DNA of 36,074 nucleotides from S012-113 sp965368405 (GTDB taxonomy: Bacteria > Bacteroidota > Bacteroidia > Cytophagales > Cyclobacteriaceae), in the NCBI GenBank assembly GCA_965368405.1, contig CBDUMS010000026.1:1-36074 (forward strand), in the 5' to 3' direction. The notes under the pieces are model-generated. The model was not told the DNA's origin. It searched no databases and saw nothing but the letters and a program-made list of their open reading frames with translations. The position numbers and the translations under genes were made by a program. Below, piece by piece: positions 17,147 through 24,950 of this stretch. The first letter of the stretch is position 1; each line of letters begins with the position of its first letter.

Positions 17147-19174
17147 ATGCGATTTTTTTTAATAATTGTACTTTTTCTTAACGTCGGTTTAAGCTTTGCT
17201 CAGGATAATATCGATCCCGATCAAGTAACTGCAAGCGGTAAATCGCTTAACGTGTATACTGAAAATGGCCGGATGGGGCTTAAGAAGAATATGCGAAAGT
17301 ATATCACCCCAGCTATCTACGACACCCTCTTCCAATACAGCCCATCCATTTATGTTGGCAAACGGTATAGTTCTACTAAGCAAACATCGCTTTGGGGAGC
17401 AATAAAAAGCAATGGAGAAGTCCTTCTGCCTTTCAAGTATTTAACCCTTAACATAGAAGAAGGCCTATTTATTATCGGTTATGCAGAGAATAATAAGGTA
17501 CGTTTTGGTGTTTTGGATCTAGAGGGCAGTACACTAGTTTCTCCTAAGTACAATAGCATCAACATACTCGCTCAAGGTTTAATCGAAGGGAGAACCACCG
17601 GTAAAACTATACTTTTCAATCAGCAGGGGGAAAAGCAGGCCGAGTTTGTTGCCGACAGTATATCGTTCCTTACTAAGCGTTTGATTAAAGTGCATAGGCA
17701 GGGAAAAGTAGGTGTACAGGCAATGAATAATACGGATGTGCTACCACTCGATTACCGTGATGTTAAAATTAATGAATCTACTATTTACGTTCAGGAGTAT
17801 CCTGAATGGAATATAATTCAGGGTTACGACTCTCTAGCCTTTTATTATGATAGCGTAAGATCATGGGGTGATAATTATATTGCTTCTTCAGGAACCAAGC
17901 ATCAACTGGTCGATAGAAACACCAAAGCCAAGTCCCATTCATATGATTCGATTTACATTGTAAACGATAAAATTGCTTATGTGAAAAATGCGGCAAACTG
18001 GGGAGCTATTAATAATAATGGCGAAGAGATTATTCCGCTTACATTCGCTGAACTGTTTGCTGACCATGTAATTTTAGCCGCAAAAGAGCATGGAGCAAAA
18101 GTTAACTGGACAATTTTTGACTTGTACGGTTTCCCTAAGACTAAACTAAAATATAGCAGGGTTCGCGGTAGTTCAGAAGGACGAATTCCAATTAAAAGAA
18201 ATGGCAAGTGGGGATATTTAGACCATTATGGAGTTGAAATAATCTCTCCCATTTTTGATTCCGTAGGTGATTTTAATAATGGCATGGCTGCGGTAATGTT
18301 TTTTGGAGAAGGCGGCATAATAAATCGTTCTGGGAAATGGGTGATGACACCGGAAAAAAATCAAATAATTGACTTTAACGAAAAGGTGATTCTAAGAAAA
18401 AACAGGGGAAATCTTGAAGTCTTAGATTTTGAGAATAAGCTTATCTATTTCAGTGAAAATAAGCTGGAGATAGATAGAGATGGCTTAATTGAATATGATT
18501 CGATAGGGCAAGAAATGAGAACTATTTCTTGGCAAGGGACAATAACTGCGGCTAAGTATTATGGTCAAGGCTTAAGAACTGGTGGCAATGGCTATTTTAT
18601 CTTTAGAGAAAATGGCAGGTATGGTTTTAAGGACTATCAAGGTCGGATCCGAATTGCTAATCGCTATGAAGACGTTAAACCCTTTCATCAGAATTTTGCA
18701 GCAATAAAAATTAATAATAAGTGGGGCTTCATCGATCTCAATGAGAACATTATTGTACAACCCATGTATGATTCGGTAGGTTATTTCGTCGATATGAACT
18801 GTATTACTGTTCGAAAGGGCGGTTTGGGTGTAATAAATTCTTCAGGAAAGGAAATTGTAAAAAATGCTTATCAAGACATCATTCGCTTAAGTGATGGTAA
18901 GTTTAGGATTAAGCAAAACAATAAATGGGGCGTATTGAGTAAAAGCGGCGGTGTAATCATTCACCCAAGGTATGATAAACTTATTGATACGAATAGAGGC
19001 TATTTTATAGTTCAGAAGAAAGGTAAATACGGTACTATCGATAGCCACGGAGTTAGTAAAATCCCTTTGCTCTACGACTATATTGGTTACAACGAACAAA
19101 CCAAAACGTTGGTAACTAAAAAGTCGGCAAAACAAAAGTGGACTCCCAAAAAGGAAGTCCACTTCACTGAATAA
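17147..19174 (+). CDS. Secreted WG-repeat protein
   Basis: A 675-residue protein with a signal peptide (hydrophobic residues 2-18, likely cut after SFA). The rest is built from WG repeats, each roughly 25-40 residues with a Trp-Gly followed by a strand, a turn around Asn/Gly and an Ile-Pro or Val-Pro end. Clear copies are NWGAINNNGEEIIPL, KWGYLDHYGVEIISP, KWGFIDLNENIIVQP and KWGVLSKSGGVIIHP, with more degenerate ones between. WG-repeat proteins are frequent in Bacteroidota and are thought to form beta-structures for binding, but no specific ligand is known. Start is ATG 17147, with a promoter-like box directly upstream. The gene converges on floA with a 16-base gap, and the 3' end of its coding sequence doubles as the minus-strand terminator of nfeD-floA. 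Confidence 0.85.
   Translation: MRFFLIIVLFLNVGLSFAQDNIDPDQVTASGKSLNVYTENGRMGLKKNMRKYITPAIYDTLFQYSPSIYVGKRYSSTKQTSLWGAIKSNGEVLLPFKYLTLNIEEGLFIIGYAENNKVRFGVLDLEGSTLVSPKYNSINILAQGLIEGRTTGKTILFNQQGEKQAEFVADSISFLTKRLIKVHRQGKVGVQAMNNTDVLPLDYRDVKINESTIYVQEYPEWNIIQGYDSLAFYYDSVRSWGDNYIASSGTKHQLVDRNTKAKSHSYDSIYIVNDKIAYVKNAANWGAINNNGEEIIPLTFAELFADHVILAAKEHGAKVNWTIFDLYGFPKTKLKYSRVRGSSEGRIPIKRNGKWGYLDHYGVEIISPIFDSVGDFNNGMAAVMFFGEGGIINRSGKWVMTPEKNQIIDFNEKVILRKNRGNLEVLDFENKLIYFSENKLEIDRDGLIEYDSIGQEMRTISWQGTITAAKYYGQGLRTGGNGYFIFRENGRYGFKDYQGRIRIANRYEDVKPFHQNFAAIKINNKWGFIDLNENIIVQPMYDSVGYFVDMNCITVRKGGLGVINSSGKEIVKNAYQDIIRLSDGKFRIKQNNKWGVLSKSGGVIIHPRYDKLIDTNRGYFIVQKKGKYGTIDSHGVSKIPLLYDYIGYNEQTKTLVTKKSAKQKWTPKKEVHFTE
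19131..19164 (-). terminator. Rho-independent terminator of nfeD-floA, inside the WG-repeat gene
   Basis: Arms at 19136-19144 and 19156-19164 pair over nine bases, plus two inner C:G pairs around a five-base loop. Read on the minus strand, the hairpin is followed by a T-rich run (TTTTGTT). Read on the plus strand the downstream bases have no T run, so it should act on floA transcripts only. It lies wholly within the last codons of the WG-repeat gene. Confidence 0.65.
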
Positions 19175-19190
19175 ACTATGTATACCGAAA

Positions 19191-20207
19191 TTACTTTTTC
19201 GGTTTAGTTTTTGGGTTGGCAGATGATCCTCCAGAACTACTTCCGGCAATAGAATCTCTCATAGAAGTGTCGGCTTCGATATTACGCATTCTGTAATAAT
19301 CCATTATTCCAAGGTTACCAGATCTGAATGATTCTGATATCGCTTTAGGAATCTCAGCTTCAGCCAAAATAACTTGTGCCCTTGCCTCTTGGGCCTTCGC
19401 TTTCATTTCTTGTTCATGTGCTACCGCCATTGCACGACGCTCTTCCGCTTTAGCTTCAGCAACTTTTAAATCTGCCATCGCCTGGTCGGTTTGTAATTGA
19501 GCTCCAATATTGGTTCCCACATCTACATCTGCAATATCTATCGATAAGATATTAAAAGCTGTCCCAGCATCCAAGCCGCGTGATAATACCACCTTCGATA
19601 TTTTATCCGGGTTTTCAAGAACGTCTTTGTGAGAGCCTGCGGACCCTATCGAAGTAACAATACCTTCTCCTACTCGAGCAATAATGGTTTCTTCGCCTGC
19701 TCCGCCTACTAATTGGGCAATATTAGCACGCACTGTTACCCTGGCAATTGCCATAAGTTGGATACCATCTGCCGCTACTGCTGCTACTTTGGGCGTTGTA
19801 ATTACTTTCGGATTTACCGAAAACTGTACAGCTTCAAAAACATTTCTACCTGCTAAATCAATTGCCGTTGCTTGCTTAAAGTCGAGATCGATATTCGCCT
19901 TATCAGCAGAAATAAGTGCTTTTATCACATTGGGCACACTACCTCCTGCTAGATAATGAGTTTCTAAATCGGTAGCTGTAACGGGTATACCGGCTTTTGT
20001 TGCCGTAATAAGCTCTTTAACAACCATTCCAGGAGGCACCTTTCGAATCCGCATAAATACAAGTTCGAACAAGCCAACTCGAACACCGGAGAAAATCGCG
20101 GTAATCCATAGGCTTATTGGCACAAAATAAAAAAAGACGGCAAGAAGTATTAGTCCACCGAAGATCAAAACTAATAGTCCCATTCCTTGAGTCATATCCA
20201 CATTCAT
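19191..20207 (-). CDS. floA: Flotillin-like protein FloA
   Basis: A 338-residue membrane protein of the FloA (UPF0365, YqfA) family. Residues 10-45 form the hydrophobic membrane hairpin. The band-7-like SPFH region follows, with family landmarks KVPPGMVV, THYLAGG, AVQFSVNPKVI and IARVGEGIVTSIGSAGSH. A long Ala/Glu-rich coiled coil runs from about 235 to 285 with the flotillin EAEIP motif. A flexible Ser/Gly/Lys tail ends the protein. Flotillins oligomerise and organise ordered membrane microdomains; in Bacillus FloA influences membrane fluidity and signalling complexes. The start overlaps the nfeD stop by one base (TAATG), so the two are coupled, as is usual for this pair. Strong match. Confidence 0.95.
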   Translation of the reverse strand: MNVDMTQGMGLLVLIFGGLILLAVFFYFVPISLWITAIFSGVRVGLFELVFMRIRKVPPGMVVKELITATKAGIPVTATDLETHYLAGGSVPNVIKALISADKANIDLDFKQATAIDLAGRNVFEAVQFSVNPKVITTPKVAAVAADGIQLMAIARVTVRANIAQLVGGAGEETIIARVGEGIVTSIGSAGSHKDVLENPDKISKVVLSRGLDAGTAFNILSIDIADVDVGTNIGAQLQTDQAMADLKVAEAKAEERRAMAVAHEQEMKAKAQEARAQVILAEAEIPKAISESFRSGNLGIMDYYRMRNIEADTSMRDSIAGSSSGGSSANPKTKPKK

Positions 20208-20677
20208 TAATTTATTGGTTCAACAATTATTTTTCTTTTATCAATTTTAATCACTCTTATAGCGGTATCTGCCTCCACTAATTCACCAAGCGAGGTTACT
20301 TCCATCACCTGATTTCTAAATTCTCCTTTACCCATTGGCCGTAAAGTCGAAAGGGCAACGCCTTCATCACCAACTTCCACAATCAAAGGTTTAGATTCAT
20401 TCACCTTACTGTCCATACTTTGTTTTAGAGCAAATCGGTTCCATGCTCCTGAACGAAAAGAATAGATAAATACACCGGCAGAAACTATAGCGGTACTGCC
20501 AGTGACTGCCCATCCTACAGAATTGCCATAATTATTAAAGGTCATTACTAACCCTGCCATAACACAGATCAACCCCAAAATTCCCACAATAGTAGTACCT
20601 GGAATGAAAATCAATTCAACCACAATAAGAGCAAGCCCTATTATTATCAGCGATATGATGGAAATCCAGATTAGCAT
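20207..20677 (-). CDS. NfeD family membrane protein, short form
   Basis: A 156-residue protein. The first ~75 residues contain three hydrophobic segments (about 4-22, 27-47, 53-72), beginning with the LIWISIISLIIIGLALI stretch and the family phrase VELIFIPGTTIVGILGLI. Residues 95-155 look like the small OB-fold beta-barrel of NfeD (GDEGVALSTLRPMGKGEF, later KIIVEPIN). The N-terminal ClpP-class protease of long NfeD is absent, as in the NfeD1b form that is commonly paired with flotillins. It is thought to work with FloA at membrane microdomains. Start is ATG 20677, with a promoter-like box just upstream; its stop overlaps the floA start. High confidence on family, little known of mechanism. 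Confidence 0.9.
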   Translation of the reverse strand: MLIWISIISLIIIGLALIVVELIFIPGTTIVGILGLICVMAGLVMTFNNYGNSVGWAVTGSTAIVSAGVFIYSFRSGAWNRFALKQSMDSKVNESKPLIVEVGDEGVALSTLRPMGKGEFRNQVMEVTSLGELVEADTAIRVIKIDKRKIIVEPIN

Positions 20678-20693
20678 ACATTTAATTTGTAAT

Positions 20694-20701
20694 CAAATGT
20701 A
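20694..20701 (-). promoter_or_regulatory. Candidate -7 box of nfeD-floA
   Basis: TACATTTG on the minus strand is an exact TAnnTTTG match, 16 bases before the nfeD ATG. A weak TTTC sits about 21 bases further upstream in place of the -33 element. This predicts a leader of about ten bases. Confidence 0.4.
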
Positions 20702-20727
20702 CAAAAAGAGTACTAAAGAAATGTCTA

Positions 20728-22896
20728 TTATTCTATCAAGGATACAGAACTGTAGACTTTTTCGAGATTGCCATCAACAATTATATGCTCATCGTTCGGC
20801 CCGATCAAATTGATATTTCTGTCGCTTACTTTATAGAAGGTCGTAACGTCATAACCTTTATCCGAAGAATAGCACTTGATAGTCTCGAGCCCTCCTGTTA
20901 ACGAAAGTCTCAACAGATAAGCATTAGTGCCGTTGGTAACAGAAAAAGTTCTTCCCGCCTCATTTTTTATACGTGTATAATTACCTCCTATAAGTATATT
21001 GTTTTGTGTGGTAAGCATCTTTTCATAGGTGCCACTCAATAAATTATCGTAGTGCCATACTTCCTCACCTAATCCATTATAAGCCCTAACTGTTAAGCTG
21101 TTTTCGGCCTTATTATTAACTTTTCTTTGCTCTCCAAAGTAGCTCAAAATAAATAAGTTGGAGTTTTCTACAAATACCAGTTCTCTCGGGAACAATTCTG
21201 TTTGTAATCTTTTAGCAAATTTTATTTCACCCGAACTGGTTAAGTGAACGAGACTATTGATTACTCTACTGCTATCTAAAGCTACAGACCTAATTGTGAC
21301 CGCTATGCCTTCAGAAGTAAGTTTAACATCACCTAAATAGTGATTTGCATCCACACCTGCACTATCAATTTCGAGGTCGATAGCTTTTACCCAAATTGGT
21401 TTATTCTCTGCAGAAAGTTTGGCTATACCAATTTCTATATTTTTATTCTTGGGATCGTTAATCTGATGCCCAGCTACATAAACCGTCTCATCGGCAGATT
21501 TAAGGATATACTTAGTTTTCAAATATCCTGTAGGCAATTCCTCCAGAGGTTTTTCAACATTAAAAACAGGAATCACCATGCGTCTGTATTTTGCTTCAAC
21601 CCCGCTTGTATCGATAGGCTCCTTTTCCAGTATGCCTTCTTTAATACTTTTAATCTGTTCTAAAAAGAGCTTGTTATTGGCAACTTTCTCATTGGCCATA
21701 TACGTTTTCATTTCATCCGGCCCACCAAAAGATGAATTAACAAACTCGCTATGTCGTTGTAGTTGCTCAGGACTAAATCGCGTATCAAACTCATTTAAAA
21801 TACTATCGGCCTTTTTCGTTGCGTACATCATATCGCTGAAATATGCTAGTTTTCGGTCAATAGCAATATTGGCAGTATCGAAGTACCCTTTTCTTCTTTG
21901 TGCTTTTATAAGTTCTTGTTTAAACTCCTGATAGGACAGCAGTGGCACCAAAGCATTCTTATAGTCATACTTCATCAAGTTAAATATCAGGGCTTTATCA
22001 ACCCTTGCTACTTGAAAGGAATCTGGGTTTTGAACAGATTTCACCTTAACTAAGGCATCCTTTAATTTGTTTTCATTGGCTTCGAGGTCTTTCCTTAAAT
22101 CGGCAATATTTTTTTGAACTACGGTGTTTACGCTGTCTACCCAAGCTGCGTAATCCCATAGGTTTATTTGGGGTTGCAAAAAATTGATTTGCGTAACTAA
22201 GCCATCGAGCCTGTACACTTTAATCGGTTGTTCGGAATAGGACTGTTTAACCGAATTTACGCTGTATGCTTCACGTAAGGCAAGGTAGCTGTCGAAGTAG
22301 ATTTTTGTGGAGTCGTAATCTGAGGAAAGCTTCGCTAGTTGCTTACTAAGATCTTCGTTATATAACAAATAGAGCTCCTTTAGACTAGCGTGAGAACCAA
22401 CAATATTGGAAAATGATTTTACGGCCTCATCATATTTCTCTACGCTCCTTGTAAACTCCTTATAAATGGGTGGCACCTTCAGTTCGAACTCATTCGCAGC
22501 CAGCGTCTCTGTGTCTATAAAAGCAGAAATTGCTGCAAATGAGAACTGGCCATCATCTAATACTCCCATATAAAACTCTTCGTTCTTTTTTACCTCCCTC
22601 TCATCTATGGTAACCTTCGCTTTAATAAGCTTAAATTTCGCCTGCTCTGCCAACGCAAGTGCTCGCTCATAATCACGCAGTACATCGGCCTGCTTGTAAC
22701 GATCGACATATATTTTCGCCATCCTAAAGTTTGCGTTCGGATGATCAAAATCCGAAATCAAATAATTATTTAGAATATCAAAGGCTACATCTTCGTCGGC
22801 AGCGATTATCTGCGGAAAAATATCTTTGTATTTCTGGGCATGGCTGTTTGTAAGGAGCCCAATACTGACTAAGACGAATAGGAGTAAGTTTCTCAT
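20728..22896 (-). CDS. Secreted helical/beta protein of unknown function, CHAT-OmpA operon
   Basis: A 722-residue protein that I do not recognise. It has a signal peptide (hydrophobic 3-18, likely cut after SHA). Residues 20-110 look like TPR-type helices (DHPNANFRMAKIYVDRYKQ resembles the first repeats of PorE-like OmpA proteins). A long charged, mostly helical part runs to about 450. The last ~250 residues are beta-rich with repeated short strands and phrases such as EEVWHYDNLLSG and ILIGGNYTRI, as in an irregular propeller. No catalytic motif is evident. Its ATG overlaps the stop of the PD40-OmpA gene by four bases (ATGA), so it is the third, translationally coupled gene after the 1326-residue CHAT protein. 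Envelope location is inferred from the signal and the partners. No good terminator is seen after it. Confidence 0.75.
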   Translation of the reverse strand: MRNLLLFVLVSIGLLTNSHAQKYKDIFPQIIAADEDVAFDILNNYLISDFDHPNANFRMAKIYVDRYKQADVLRDYERALALAEQAKFKLIKAKVTIDEREVKKNEEFYMGVLDDGQFSFAAISAFIDTETLAANEFELKVPPIYKEFTRSVEKYDEAVKSFSNIVGSHASLKELYLLYNEDLSKQLAKLSSDYDSTKIYFDSYLALREAYSVNSVKQSYSEQPIKVYRLDGLVTQINFLQPQINLWDYAAWVDSVNTVVQKNIADLRKDLEANENKLKDALVKVKSVQNPDSFQVARVDKALIFNLMKYDYKNALVPLLSYQEFKQELIKAQRRKGYFDTANIAIDRKLAYFSDMMYATKKADSILNEFDTRFSPEQLQRHSEFVNSSFGGPDEMKTYMANEKVANNKLFLEQIKSIKEGILEKEPIDTSGVEAKYRRMVIPVFNVEKPLEELPTGYLKTKYILKSADETVYVAGHQINDPKNKNIEIGIAKLSAENKPIWVKAIDLEIDSAGVDANHYLGDVKLTSEGIAVTIRSVALDSSRVINSLVHLTSSGEIKFAKRLQTELFPRELVFVENSNLFILSYFGEQRKVNNKAENSLTVRAYNGLGEEVWHYDNLLSGTYEKMLTTQNNILIGGNYTRIKNEAGRTFSVTNGTNAYLLRLSLTGGLETIKCYSSDKGYDVTTFYKVSDRNINLIGPNDEHIIVDGNLEKVYSSVSLIE

Positions 22897-24950
22897 GACA
22901 CTGACAACACTTTAAGTTCTACTCTTCTATTCTTTGCTTGATTCTCTTCACTATCGTTAGGAACTAATGGTTGTGATTCGCCATATCCTTTTGCCGTAAA
23001 TCGAGTTGGATTAATCTGGTTATCGATTAGGTAATCTACTACACTCTGAGCCCGTTTATCAGATAATGATAAATTGTATTGGTCAGAGCCAACGTCGTCT
23101 GTATGTGCCGATATTTCAACCTGCAGCTTTGGGTTTTCCTTCATTAGTTTAATCACCCGCTGTAATTCAATAAACGATATTTCAGACAACTGAAAAGAGT
23201 TCGATTCAAATAGGATTTCCTTTAATTCCAGCTTTGCATTTACTTCTAGTTTCATTAATTGCATTGAAACATCAGCTGTGGCCACTTCTTCGCCTGACTC
23301 AACATTGGTTAAGTCTAAGGTCGTTGAATTAAAGGCATAACCCTGATCACTCGTCGCTTCAATTTCATAACGGTCGCCTGCCCGAAGTGTTACATATTCA
23401 TTGCCGCTTACTTCAATCACCTCGTCGCGAGATTTATTACGAATCAAGATCCTGGATCTAACTTTTGAGTTGTTCTTGAGGTCGGCCACATTAATTAATA
23501 CCTTAACCTTTTCTGGTACTAATTCTATATCGCGTTCATAATTTCGATACATCACGAGTCCCGATAAATCGAATGGAAAAGATGAAGCTTTAAAATTCTC
23601 AGCACTAATGAAGACCTCGAACTTTTTTCCCAAAGGCACATCCAATACGATTCTGCCATCTACGGGATTTGTCTTTACTTCAGACAATACTGAAGAGCTA
23701 CCCTGTTCCTTTATCAGCACTTTGGCTTCCAGGGATTCAAAAAGCTCAATATCACTGACATTTACAGTAAGCTTCGCAGAGGAAAAAAGTGTAAAATCAG
23801 CCTCTACTTCCTGATATTCAGCGACTTCACGCAAATCGTAGGACTTGGTAAAACTAGAATACCCCGGTGCTTTTATTTCAATATTATAGCTTCTACCAGC
23901 TGCCAGCACAAGCATGTAGCGGCCATCTTCCGGGTTACTTCGTATTGTCATAACTTCATCCGTTGTTAAGGCATCGGTTACCACCAAGTTAGCCGCGATT
24001 CCTTGTTCGGAATCCGCATCGATTACGGCTCCTGATACCACATTATTAACGAACTGGCGTAGGTCTTCAGGAATTTCCACGGAATATATATCCTTTCCGG
24101 CGTAGACAAAATACATCAAATCACCCGCAGCTGAAATACAAGAAAATTGATCGCTCTCGGCGGTATTCACAAAATCTAAGGCTACCGGGTATGACCACCC
24201 CCCTAAAATATTTTGACGAGACTGGTACAGGTCATAGTCTAATTTTTCTTCCGATCGAATTGCAGAAAATATTAACGTCTTGTTATCGGCCATTATCCTG
24301 GGGGCTCGAGATGAATAAAGATTAACCGGCACCGGGAGTCGTTCTGGGTCTTGCCAAGAACCATCGATATTTCGTTTTGCTGCATAAATAGCGTAGCTCA
24401 AGTTAAGTGATTTACGAATTATTTTATTATCAATTTCTTCCGCTGATTCTTCTTTTACAAAATAGAGCGTTTTACCATCCGCAGATAATGATGGAAAACC
24501 TTCATAATCTGGAGAATTAATCGGTTTACCTGCGTTGATGGGCTCACCCCAACCATTGGCTCCTCGAATAGAGTAATAAATATCTTCGCGCCCTTCTCCC
24601 CCATCAAAAGATGCGAAAAATATTAGAATGTTTCCATCGAAACTTAAGGTAGGGCCACCAATTAAATCATTGCCGCTTCCAAAGTTATTTATAGGGTCTA
24701 GTCCGACCGGATCGGACCAACTTCCGTCCGCCTGCAATTTTGCTTCATATAATTTATAACCGCCCCCTTCTTCTCTATTCGATTGAAAAATCATGGTTTT
24801 ACCGTCGGCGCTAATCGCTGGAGCGTACTCAACATAATCATCGGTATTTAGCCCAATTGCTGGCTTTTGAACCATTAAGCTATCCTGCGCCAAGGAGGAA
24901 TTAAAACAGGTGGCAAGAACCAAGGAGAATATGGTAATCGTATATCTCAT
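22893..24950 (-). CDS. PD40 propeller - CRD-like - OmpA family protein
   Basis: A 685-residue envelope protein. The signal peptide is about residues 1-21; a Cys at 15 follows ATC and is not a good lipobox. Residues 30-300 hold five or more PD40/WD40-like blades (APAISADGKTMIFQSNREEG, PTLSFDGNILIFFASFDG, FPSLSADGKTLYFV). Residues 310-560 contain carboxypeptidase-regulatory-like beta domains (GAVIDADSEQGIAANLVV). The C-terminal OmpA domain (about 575-685) has ILFESNSFQL, the peptidoglycan-binding TDDVGSDQYNLSLSDKRA with Asp619 and Arg633, and KNRRVEL. The order resembles PorE of the type IX secretion system but without its N-terminal TPRs. ATGA overlaps couple it to the CHAT gene before and the unknown gene after. 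It probably anchors the neighbours' products to peptidoglycan; that is inference. Confidence 0.9.
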   Translation of the reverse strand: MRYTITIFSLVLATCFNSSLAQDSLMVQKPAIGLNTDDYVEYAPAISADGKTMIFQSNREEGGGYKLYEAKLQADGSWSDPVGLDPINNFGSGNDLIGGPTLSFDGNILIFFASFDGGEGREDIYYSIRGANGWGEPINAGKPINSPDYEGFPSLSADGKTLYFVKEESAEEIDNKIIRKSLNLSYAIYAAKRNIDGSWQDPERLPVPVNLYSSRAPRIMADNKTLIFSAIRSEEKLDYDLYQSRQNILGGWSYPVALDFVNTAESDQFSCISAAGDLMYFVYAGKDIYSVEIPEDLRQFVNNVVSGAVIDADSEQGIAANLVVTDALTTDEVMTIRSNPEDGRYMLVLAAGRSYNIEIKAPGYSSFTKSYDLREVAEYQEVEADFTLFSSAKLTVNVSDIELFESLEAKVLIKEQGSSSVLSEVKTNPVDGRIVLDVPLGKKFEVFISAENFKASSFPFDLSGLVMYRNYERDIELVPEKVKVLINVADLKNNSKVRSRILIRNKSRDEVIEVSGNEYVTLRAGDRYEIEATSDQGYAFNSTTLDLTNVESGEEVATADVSMQLMKLEVNAKLELKEILFESNSFQLSEISFIELQRVIKLMKENPKLQVEISAHTDDVGSDQYNLSLSDKRAQSVVDYLIDNQINPTRFTAKGYGESQPLVPNDSEENQAKNRRVELKVLSVS

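Noticed and set aside
20677..20701. Inverted repeat TACATTT/AAATGTA as a terminator of the CHAT operon
   Set aside because: Only seven pairs, AT-rich, no following T run, and it coincides with the nfeD start codon and promoter-like box, so chance or promoter sequence explains it better.
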